64,000 nt of DNA, taken from NCBI RefSeq assembly GCF_000194605.1, contig NC_015321.1, forward strand, positions 2,046,001 to 2,110,000, read 5' to 3'. Below are positions 46,083-53,149 of this stretch, piece after piece. A program made the translations under genes and the position numbers. This stretch comes from Fluviicola taffensis DSM 16823. GTDB taxonomy: Bacteria > Bacteroidota > Bacteroidia > Flavobacteriales_D > Crocinitomicaceae. How positions within the stretch are numbered: the stretch's first letter is position 1; every line of letters starts with the position of its first letter. The notes beneath the pieces were generated by a model that saw nothing but the letters and a program-made list of their open reading frames with translations, was not told the DNA's origin and did not search any database.

Positions 46083-46429
46083 AATTTTACAAATTTGATT
46101 GGTGCATCACCCTTTCGTGATACTATTATGTACACACCGCTTGCATAGGTGGATACATCCAATGTTTGATATGCTCTGTCTGTGCCAATTACATTTGTTT
46201 TTTGTTCTTGTCCCTGCGCATTGTAAATAGTGATTTCTCCAATATCTAAAGCTACATGAAGCAAGTCTGCCGTTGATTTCAGTAATTTCAGTTCCACACC
46301 TGAAATACCTTCTCCAGTAACAGGATTTAGCACACGCCCTTTAGCTGTGTCGGTTTTTCCAAACTTGGTGCAGGTGCTTAATAAGAGTAAGCACAAAATT
46401 GAAAATAAAGCTCTCTCAATAAAACACAT
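46079..46429 (-). CDS. Chimera: lipoprotein N-terminus fused to a T9SS sorting domain
   Basis: The 116-residue protein starts with a lipoprotein signal (LFSILCLLLLSTCTKFG) and the first ~35 residues of the neighbouring lipoprotein family (KTDTAKGRVLNPVTGEGIS), then switches within LLKSTA|DLLHVAL to the last ~62 residues of the T9SS sorting domain found in the 44961 remnant. The DNA junction near 46262-46275 falls where both parents share the short run CCGTTG. The product would carry both a lipid anchor signal and a T9SS signal, an unlikely natural design, so it is probably a recombination by-product that remains open. It overlaps the preceding gene by 14 bp and the following by 4 bp. Confidence 0.75.
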   Translation of the reverse strand: MCFIERALFSILCLLLLSTCTKFGKTDTAKGRVLNPVTGEGISGVELKLLKSTADLLHVALDIGEITIYNAQGQEQKTNVIGTDRAYQTLDVSTYASGVYIIVSRKGDAPIKFVKL

Positions 46430-47075
46430 TCAATGTAGCAGTTTGATTCTCACCCACAAAAATGGTATCATAATACGTAGTAGTTATCCCATTTTTAGTT
46501 ACCTCCCAATGAAAATATTTATATCCCATAGAACTTTTTACGGGAGATCCCGGAATATCAATACACCCATCCAGTGATGTCATCAGTCCAGGATTAAATG
46601 TTCTTGAATCATAAGGTCCTCCATTGAAATATAATTTAACATTGTCATTCGAATCGAAACAAGAATTATTTTTAATATAAATAATGATATTACCATACGG
46701 CACAGCATAAAAATCGGCATGCAGTGTTTTCCCTTTTTTCAATCCAACATTCCCAGTATTGGTGTTTTTAAGTTCCCCATCAACAAACCAACCCACGGGA
46801 TAGTAGTCAGCAGGTAAGTTGCAAGACAAAGAGTAGCCTTTTAATCCTGCTTTAGAAATTTCATAAAAACCATCGCCATCAGTAGTGGCCGTTTTTACGG
46901 CCTTATTTCCACCTGGCAAACCTGCCGTTGATTTTAGTAATTTCAGTTCCACCCCAGAAATACCTTCTCCGGTAACAGGATTTAGCACACGCCCTTTAGC
47001 TGTGTCGGTTTTTCCAAACTTGGTGCAGGAAATTACTAGTGAAAATATAACAATAAGAGTAATAATAAATCTCAT
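46416..47075 (-). CDS. Tandem lipoprotein family member A
   Basis: The ATG at 47075 (MRFIITLIVIFSLVISC, lipobox Cys17) is preferred over 47108. It has 219 residues. Residues 18-125 form a carboxypeptidase-regulatory-like beta-sandwich that is nearly identical in four tandem genes (KGRVLNPVTGEGISGVELKL ... TDGDGFYEISKAGLKGYSLS); residues 126-219 are a second domain that is only distantly similar between copies but keeps SC-x-D-x-ND, GC and WEVTKNGIT-type positions. The gene starts 1 bp after the stop of member B. The partner or ligand is unknown. Confidence 0.82.
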   Translation of the reverse strand: MRFIITLIVIFSLVISCTKFGKTDTAKGRVLNPVTGEGISGVELKLLKSTAGLPGGNKAVKTATTDGDGFYEISKAGLKGYSLSCNLPADYYPVGWFVDGELKNTNTGNVGLKKGKTLHADFYAVPYGNIIIYIKNNSCFDSNDNVKLYFNGGPYDSRTFNPGLMTSLDGCIDIPGSPVKSSMGYKYFHWEVTKNGITTTYYDTIFVGENQTATLNVFY

Positions 47076-47076
47076 A

Positions 47077-47724
47077 TTAATAATCGATATTATATACGGC
47101 CTGCCCATTCCCAGATACAGTCAAAATATGTGAATACGAATTACTTATTCCATTTCTTATGACTGTCCACTTAATGGAATAATCTCCACTTGGAACTTTA
47201 GCAAAAACACCATTATTATCATAGCAACCAGTTAAAGTAAAAGGTTGAAAGACTAAAACACCATTTAGTGATGCATAATTTCTCACATAAATCAATGTGT
47301 CATTTGGTCCTTGGCAATTTACATTATGGATACTAATTTTTATTTCTCCATAAGGCACAGCATAAAAATCGGCATGTAGTGTTTTACCTTTTTTCAATCC
47401 AACATTACCAGTATTGGTGTTTTTTAGTTCCCCATCAATAAACCACCCCAAAGGATAGTAGTCAGCAGGTAAGTTGCAAGACAAAGAGTAGCCTTTTAAA
47501 CCTGCTTTAGAAATTTCATAAAAACCATCACCATCAGTAGTGACCGTTTTTACTGCCTTATTTCCTCCTGGCAAACCTGCCGTTGATTTTAGTAATTTCA
47601 GTTCCACACCAGAAATACCTTCTCCGGTAACAGGATTTAGAACACGCCCTTTAGCTGTGTCGGTTTTTCCAAACTTGGTGCATCCTGAAACTAAAATCAA
47701 AATCGTGAATAGAAACAATCTCAT
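47077..47724 (-). CDS. Tandem lipoprotein family member B
   Basis: Start at the ATG 47724 (MRLFLFTILILVSGC, lipobox Cys15); an in-frame ATG at 47760 would place the signal peptide internally. It has 215 residues. The first domain is the shared carboxypeptidase-regulatory-like module; the C-terminal domain (EIKISIHNVNCQGPNDTLIY ... WTVIRNGISNSYSH) is the most divergent of the four. It starts 4 bp after the stop of member C. Expected at the periplasmic or surface face of the outer membrane. Confidence 0.82.
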   Translation of the reverse strand: MRLFLFTILILVSGCTKFGKTDTAKGRVLNPVTGEGISGVELKLLKSTAGLPGGNKAVKTVTTDGDGFYEISKAGLKGYSLSCNLPADYYPLGWFIDGELKNTNTGNVGLKKGKTLHADFYAVPYGEIKISIHNVNCQGPNDTLIYVRNYASLNGVLVFQPFTLTGCYDNNGVFAKVPSGDYSIKWTVIRNGISNSYSHILTVSGNGQAVYNIDY

Positions 47725-47728
47725 AGAC

Positions 47729-48382
47729 CTAGTAGTTGATATTCCAAACTTTAGTTTCATCTTTATTCAAATAGATACTATCTCTTTTTGGGGTTACAAT
47801 ACCATTCTTCGTTACTGTCCCGTTGTATTTGTACCATCCCATCGGAGCTTTATTCATATTACCTGTTTGATTTACACATCCATTATAAATGGCTGGATTA
47901 GGAACATTGTCATAAAAACTAGGAATAGAATGCGATCTATATATTTTTAATTCGTCATTTGTATCAAAACAAGAAGTGTTATTGATATTTATTTGTAAAT
48001 TACCATAAGGCACAGCATAAAAATCTGCATGCAGCGTTTTACCTTTTTTCAAGCCAACATTTCCAGTATTGGTGTTTTTTAGTTCCCCATCAATAAACCA
48101 CCCCACAGGATAGTACTCAGCAGGTAAGTTGCAAGACAAAGAGTAGCCTTTTAAACCTGCTTTAGAAATTTCGTAAAAACCATCACCATCAGTAGTGGCC
48201 GTTTTTACTGCCTTATTTCCTCCTGGCAAACCTGCCGTTGATTTCAGTAATTTCAGTTCCACCCCAGAAACACCCTCTCCGGTAACAGGATTTAGCACAC
48301 GCCCTTTAGCTGTGTCTGTTTTTCCAAATTTGGTACAGGAAATAATTGTAGTTAGCATGAAAAGTGGGAGTAGAAATTTCAT
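47729..48382 (-). CDS. Tandem lipoprotein family member C
   Basis: The 217-residue lipoprotein (LLPLFMLTTIISC, lipobox Cys16) has the same two-domain plan. The shared module has a few substitutions (GEGVSGV, ADYYPVGW to AEYYPVGW), and the variable domain reads NLQININNTSCFDTNDELKI ... YNGTVTKNGIVTPKRDS. The start codon overlaps the stop codon of member D by one base (TAATG), a strong sign of coupled translation. No function is recognised. Confidence 0.82.
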   Translation of the reverse strand: MKFLLPLFMLTTIISCTKFGKTDTAKGRVLNPVTGEGVSGVELKLLKSTAGLPGGNKAVKTATTDGDGFYEISKAGLKGYSLSCNLPAEYYPVGWFIDGELKNTNTGNVGLKKGKTLHADFYAVPYGNLQININNTSCFDTNDELKIYRSHSIPSFYDNVPNPAIYNGCVNQTGNMNKAPMGWYKYNGTVTKNGIVTPKRDSIYLNKDETKVWNINY

Positions 48383-49035
48383 TAGTAATTAATCGTATAA
48401 GTTTTATACTCCCCTTCCGCTAAATAGACTGTATCATAAAAAATAGTGGTTATTACATTCTTAGTTACTTCCCAACGATAATATCTTGCTCCCATAGGGA
48501 CTTTAGAATGACCAGAAGTAGTGAACTGATAACATCCCGTTTCATCTATCATAAGACCATATTTACCCATGTCAGCTTGAGTCCCTTCTGCATACAACTT
48601 AAAATGATCCGTTGCTCCCTGACAACTAACATTATGTATATCAAGTTGCAAGTGAGCATACGGCACAGCATAAAAATCGGCATGCAGTGTTTTCCCTTTT
48701 TTTAATCCAACATTACCAGTATTGGTGTTTTTTAATTCCCCATCAATAAACCACCCCAAAGGATAGTAGTCAGCAGGTAAGTTGCAAGACAAAGAGTAGC
48801 CTTTTAATCCTGCTTTAGAAATTTCATAAAAACCATCGCCATCAGTAGTGGCCGTTTTTACGGCCTTATTTCCACCTGGCAAACCTGCCGTTGATTTTAG
48901 TAATTTCAGTTCCACCCCAGAAATACCTTCTCCGGTAACAGGATTTAGCACACGCCCTTTAGCTGTGTCGGTTTTTCCAAACTTGGTGCAGGAAACTAAA
49001 ATGACTAGTAAAATAGATATCGAAACTTTTTTCAT
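48382..49035 (-). CDS. Tandem lipoprotein family member D
   Basis: The 217-residue lipoprotein (MKKVSISILLVILVSC, lipobox Cys16) is the first of the tandem set in transcription order. The conserved module is nearly identical to that of member A; the variable C-terminal domain reads HLQLDIHNVSCQGATDHFKL ... YRWEVTKNVITTIFYDT. Its ATG overlaps the stop of the 952-residue T9SS protein gene by 4 bp, tying the lipoprotein set to that gene. Confidence 0.82.
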   Translation of the reverse strand: MKKVSISILLVILVSCTKFGKTDTAKGRVLNPVTGEGISGVELKLLKSTAGLPGGNKAVKTATTDGDGFYEISKAGLKGYSLSCNLPADYYPLGWFIDGELKNTNTGNVGLKKGKTLHADFYAVPYAHLQLDIHNVSCQGATDHFKLYAEGTQADMGKYGLMIDETGCYQFTTSGHSKVPMGARYYRWEVTKNVITTIFYDTVYLAEGEYKTYTINY

Positions 49036-51890
49036 AGTTTAATGAGTTGTTTGGAAAACATTCCGTTTTCGGTTCTAATTTTAAGAATGTAGGTACCGCT
49101 TTTTAAACTGTCTGTGTCCAAATCCAATCGTGTAGTTTCATTAAATATAAGAAGTAATTGGTTACCAGTCAAATTGAATACATTTACTTCAAGCACCTTC
49201 TCTAGGTTGTTACTTTCAATAGTACATTTATTGGATGTGGGGTTTGGAAATAAATTTACATCACTTGTGGTTTGACGCTCAGTGTCATTTATTTCAGTAT
49301 TACTTGAACCAGAATTGGTTTGATCATCTGTTACCGCTGATGATTTGGAATCGGAACATGCAGCATATTCTGGTATAATATGTACAATAGAGCCGCTTTT
49401 AAAATGGACTCCTGCTTTGACGTGAATTTTTTCGCTTTTTAATGTTAGTTTCCCATTGGATTCTACCGTATATTCTCCAGGATCTGTTGTAGGAGTAACA
49501 GTATCACCAACTACAATTTGATATTTCGCACGCCGATAGGAATGATACCTATAGTTACTCCGTGCTTGTGCCCCCACGTGATTATTCTGCAACCCTAGGT
49601 ACCAAGGTTCTACTTCATTCAGAATAAAATTATTGAGCTGTGCTAAGTCTGTTTGATCATCTCCATCGAGTCTGATGTGTGGGTTGATTTTTTTATCCAC
49701 GTAAATGGCCTCAAAAGGAGTAACCTGGAAATGGTCGTTCGGGCGTCCTAAATTGGGATAACCGAAATGATTACTCTCATCTTGGTTTGGAATCAAGTGA
49801 TCTCTATCTGTAAACATCAACCCCATTTGTTGTACATTCAAGGTCATGCTCCCATTACTTGGCCACAGATCTTTATTAATTCCCAAAGCTGTTACCACTG
49901 GTTTGTGGGTGAAATAATCACGCCCATCAATGATATTCAACAATGTAAAGTAGGTCCAATTTGCAACACTGATTACATTACCCGTTCCTTCCAAATAAGA
50001 GCCGGAAGCCATGTCAATTTCTTGCATTTCTGTAACATGTAGGCGATGATCCATTGTGAAACTTGTCCATGAAAGCCCGATTTTTTTTCTCCTAAAAAGC
50101 TCGGTATACTCACCTCCACTGATGTATTTAGATGCACGGATTTTAAATTTCCAAAGTCCAAGATCAAAATCTCTCCAATATTGTCCCGGATTATTGAAAG
50201 GGATTTTAGCATCTTCATTTACGTTATTTGTTTCAGAAATTTTCCCGAGTGAAATAGCAATGTTTCTGCACGCAATAGGCATTGGAAAGATATGTTGTCC
50301 ATTGTCAACGGCATCTAATGCATTTAAAACACCCTGTCTTCTCCAATGATGTGTTGGGGTATAGGAAGTTTGATAATTAGGAGCATTGAATAAGTTGTCA
50401 TCATAGGCAGTAGCATGATACATCAACAATTCTTTCACCGTTTTTTGTTGCATGGTGGCAAACAGATAAGTGCTGAAAAATTGCTTAACTCCGAAAAAAG
50501 TAGATAATCCCATAAATGATGGGGCAGGATGATAAAAATAAGAGTATACTTGGTTTTGATATGCTAGTGGCAAGTTTGCACCATAAAAATTAGCATCATA
50601 AGCAATGAATAAGCGGGAGTGGTGGTGCGTATAATTATTATCTTCAAAGTGCTTTTTTTCCATTCTAAGAAGTGCCAAGCGTGCAATATCTGCACTCATT
50701 GAAGATCCTTGAATGATGTTTTCCTGTCCTGACCCTTGACCGCCTTTTAGTTCATTCAGTAATTCTAAAAATTTCACTAATAATTCAGCAGACTGCTCCA
50801 TTCCATGGCTGTATGGTTTCGCATGAATGTTGAACTTAACAAGTAGGACATCATAATTATTGTCTCTCAAAGAATTTAATAGACTTTGATGTTCAAAATT
50901 ATAAATTTTCCAGGTTTTTCTGAATGATTGGCCAAATACAGGAGGTCGATAACCAGTCAATAGGATATATGGTTTAAAGACTCTCTTATCGGATGCACAT
51001 CTTGGTATCCAGCACCATTTTAGTTTGTTCCCGCTAATTTCAATTTTATCATCTCCATCAAGATGAAGCTTCGTGCAGCCTGGAAATGAAACGGATTTAA
51101 GTTCGTTCTTGAGATATAGTTCAGGGGTATTTATGATAAAGTATGTTTCTAGATAAGAATTATCACTGTAAATCACTTTTACTCGAAATTTTTGAATGCT
51201 ATCTTCCGTGGGAGTAAATTCATAGACTTCATCCCAATTGAGTTCCATTATCTGTCTATTGTGTTCAAGTTCTATATTTACAATGTCATCAGAAGATTTT
51301 CGATTGCTGTAAAAATTTTCTTTTTTAAATACAATACCCATCTGTTCGCTATCAAAGTAATCGAATAGAGGAGCAATCATTGATAATCGTTTCGATTCAA
51401 TAATTAATGAAGGATTTGTAACGAATAGTACTTGATTATCTTCAAATAGATTTCCCTGTTGAATGTTTCGATTGATATCAACGTAATCGTAGCTAAAATC
51501 AGCTATTCCAATAGGAAAAAAATAGCTATCTAAATCGAATTCTACTTCACCAATATAAGCAGATACTGAGTCATAAATTTGAATTGATGAAGGAACTAGT
51601 GAAGTATCGATAGACATATTTTTAAGTTCATTCAATGCTCCATAAATAAGATCCGCTGTAGCAGGATTATTATTCCACGAGTTTCCAATTGAGCTACTAT
51701 TCCATGATATTGATTGAATTGTATCATCAAAAAGTAATCGATTAAATAGTTTTTCAGTTGGTAGATAATTATTCAAATGCTTGAACATGGAGTCAGCTAT
51801 TTGTTTTTTCGTCAAAGGATTAAGTGTATCCACCTGCCCCCACCCATGTAACCCCATGAGCAGAAACATTCCTGTTATGAACTTTCTCAT
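49032..51890 (-). CDS. 952-residue T9SS protein with hydrolase-like core
   Basis: A signal peptide (MRKFITGMFLLMGLHGWGQ) leads into a long N-terminal region, a central section resembling alpha/beta hydrolases (YILLTGYRPPVFGQSF for the first strand and loop, NIIQGSSMSADIARLALL for a G-S-S-M-S elbow with candidate nucleophile Ser), a beta-rich section with VESNGKLTLKSEKIHVKAGV, a low-complexity linker and a C-terminal T9SS type A domain (VNLFPNPTSNKCTIES ... SGTYILKIRTENGMFSKQLI). It is coupled to the lipoprotein set downstream (4-bp overlap) and to the stalk protein upstream (3-bp gap). It may be a surface enzyme or effector; the substrate is unknown. Confidence 0.78.
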   Translation of the reverse strand: MRKFITGMFLLMGLHGWGQVDTLNPLTKKQIADSMFKHLNNYLPTEKLFNRLLFDDTIQSISWNSSSIGNSWNNNPATADLIYGALNELKNMSIDTSLVPSSIQIYDSVSAYIGEVEFDLDSYFFPIGIADFSYDYVDINRNIQQGNLFEDNQVLFVTNPSLIIESKRLSMIAPLFDYFDSEQMGIVFKKENFYSNRKSSDDIVNIELEHNRQIMELNWDEVYEFTPTEDSIQKFRVKVIYSDNSYLETYFIINTPELYLKNELKSVSFPGCTKLHLDGDDKIEISGNKLKWCWIPRCASDKRVFKPYILLTGYRPPVFGQSFRKTWKIYNFEHQSLLNSLRDNNYDVLLVKFNIHAKPYSHGMEQSAELLVKFLELLNELKGGQGSGQENIIQGSSMSADIARLALLRMEKKHFEDNNYTHHHSRLFIAYDANFYGANLPLAYQNQVYSYFYHPAPSFMGLSTFFGVKQFFSTYLFATMQQKTVKELLMYHATAYDDNLFNAPNYQTSYTPTHHWRRQGVLNALDAVDNGQHIFPMPIACRNIAISLGKISETNNVNEDAKIPFNNPGQYWRDFDLGLWKFKIRASKYISGGEYTELFRRKKIGLSWTSFTMDHRLHVTEMQEIDMASGSYLEGTGNVISVANWTYFTLLNIIDGRDYFTHKPVVTALGINKDLWPSNGSMTLNVQQMGLMFTDRDHLIPNQDESNHFGYPNLGRPNDHFQVTPFEAIYVDKKINPHIRLDGDDQTDLAQLNNFILNEVEPWYLGLQNNHVGAQARSNYRYHSYRRAKYQIVVGDTVTPTTDPGEYTVESNGKLTLKSEKIHVKAGVHFKSGSIVHIIPEYAACSDSKSSAVTDDQTNSGSSNTEINDTERQTTSDVNLFPNPTSNKCTIESNNLEKVLEVNVFNLTGNQLLLIFNETTRLDLDTDSLKSGTYILKIRTENGMFSKQLIKL

Positions 51891-51893
51891 AAC

Positions 51894-52943
51894 TTACGGT
51901 TTTACAGGTTTTTGTTGTGCTTGCTGAATTTGTAAAATCAATTCCTGCTGCAAACGAATGGTTTCTTGCTGTTGCTTCAATAATTCTTCTTGCGCTGAAA
52001 CTTGTTGGTTGATTTGAAGCACGTATAGCGTTAATTCTTCCACCTTTTCCATCAACATCTTGCTGTTTTCTGCCAGATTTAACCCGTTGGTTGTCATTTC
52101 CTCGGCACTTGGCACATTGGGTAAATGTTTGTTTTGGTTGATAAACTGCTGCAGTTCGTTCAAAGGCATTAAAGAGTAATCTGTATCAAACACATAATCT
52201 GCCCAGTTGTCTAGATTCACTTTTATTTCGCGTGCATACAGCAATCCTGTGTGGTCCAACTGCATCAATTTTCGGGGTAGTACACTTGGGTTACTGCTTA
52301 GGGTTTTTTCAATCAATAGGGGGTGTAATTGGGAATTTAGATCTAGCCGCACATGAAATTTAGCATCTGGTCTCACACCAACTCCCAATCGTGGATCAGG
52401 AGAACATGGAGTTTTAATCAAAAACATGCGTTGCGGATTGGCTGTAGCTTGCCAAAAAGGAGCGGTTTCAAGGAGATTACCGTGTATATCTGTTGCACAA
52501 TTCGTTGCTGGTTCAGAACGATAGAGCAGACTCTTCAAATCGCCGCCATTTTTTACTTTGCCCAAAGCATCAATCGTTAAGATCCCATCTTCTGGAAGAC
52601 TTGTATCTCCCAAGGATTTGATTTGTAAGTTGCCTTCTTCTAAGAAGACGTTTTTAGATGCATGTAGGTCATCTCCCAAGAGGGTTTTTCCATCTACACG
52701 TAAGTCGCTTTTAATGTGTGCATCTCGGTCAACGATCATCGAATCGCGAACAGTTAGCGTAGAATCGATTCGTGCTGACCCATTCACGGTAAGTCGTTCA
52801 GAGGGAGATGTTGTACCGATACCCACATTTCCAGAAGCTGGAAGGGTGTTTGTTTGAGAAAAGGAAAGGGCTGAAATAGCACTGAAGCCTAAAAACAAGA
52901 TGCTTTTAAAAAAATAAGGTGGATTGAAGCTGTTGATTTTCAT
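51894..52943 (-). CDS. Tail-fibre-like stalk protein, first gene of the cluster
   Basis: The ATG at 52943 precedes a long signal sequence (FFKSILFLGFSAISALSFSQ); a TTG at 52970 is less likely because it lies inside the -7 box. About 349 residues. The N-terminal part carries NVGIGTTSPSERLTVNGSAR and repeated VDGKTLLGDDLHASKNVFLE type turns, as in phage-tail-fibre and Bacteroidota stalk proteins; the C-terminus has DYSLMPLNELQQFINQNKHL followed by a coiled coil rich in Gln, the part that trimerises fibres. It has no T9SS domain. A surface-exposed trimeric stalk is inferred. Confidence 0.75.
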   Translation of the reverse strand: MKINSFNPPYFFKSILFLGFSAISALSFSQTNTLPASGNVGIGTTSPSERLTVNGSARIDSTLTVRDSMIVDRDAHIKSDLRVDGKTLLGDDLHASKNVFLEEGNLQIKSLGDTSLPEDGILTIDALGKVKNGGDLKSLLYRSEPATNCATDIHGNLLETAPFWQATANPQRMFLIKTPCSPDPRLGVGVRPDAKFHVRLDLNSQLHPLLIEKTLSSNPSVLPRKLMQLDHTGLLYAREIKVNLDNWADYVFDTDYSLMPLNELQQFINQNKHLPNVPSAEEMTTNGLNLAENSKMLMEKVEELTLYVLQINQQVSAQEELLKQQQETIRLQQELILQIQQAQQKPVKP

Positions 52944-52967
52944 AACTAGTAATGATTTTTTGGATGC

Positions 52968-53020
52968 CAAACGTACTAATAAATAAATGGTGCAGTTTCA
53001 GTATTTATACTGAAACTGCA
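52968..53020 (-). promoter_or_regulatory. Promoter with a perfect 13-bp inverted repeat (candidate operator)
   Basis: A -7-like TACGTTTG (52968-52975 on the minus strand) lies 25 bp before the first start codon of the cluster. Immediately upstream, 52991-53020 is a perfect inverted repeat with 13-base arms TGCAGTTTCAGTA and TACTGAAACTGCA around a 4-base loop, covering the place where the -33 element should be. It has no T-run on either side and the M1-peptidase gene has its own terminator at 53099-53124, so an operator is more likely than a terminator. Confidence 0.65.
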
Positions 53021-53098
53021 TTGCGGAAAACCACATTTTTTGAATTTAACAGCAGTTAAAACAAATAAAGAGCCTTAGTAGATTCTTGAAAAATAAAA

Positions 53099-53124
53099 AG
53101 GTCTTCGCCATTTGACAAAGACCT
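53099..53124 (-). terminator. Terminator of the M1 peptidase gene
   Basis: Arms AGGTCTT and AAGACCT with a 12-base loop, followed on the minus strand by TTTTTATTTTTC. Confidence 0.8.
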
Positions 53125-53149
53125 CATTTTCGGATTACTGTTCTACTAA

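Larger units (their letters stand above)
46690..48993 (-). repeat. Four near-identical ~335-bp modules within the tandem lipoprotein genes
   Basis: The conserved module lies at about 46690-47030, 47348-47683, 48001-48340 and 48656-48993, with a fifth partial copy at 46269-46374. Long stretches are base-for-base identical, including synonymous positions, while the flanking C-terminal coding segments differ strongly. This points to recent duplication or ongoing gene conversion limited to the N-terminal part. Confidence 0.85.

Noticed and set aside
46347-49042. Plus-strand frames (46885-47133, 47540-47950, 48195-48392, 48848-49042) that share MAVFTALFPPGKPAVDFS
   Set aside because: They are antisense shadows of the conserved lipoprotein module and repeat only because the module repeats.
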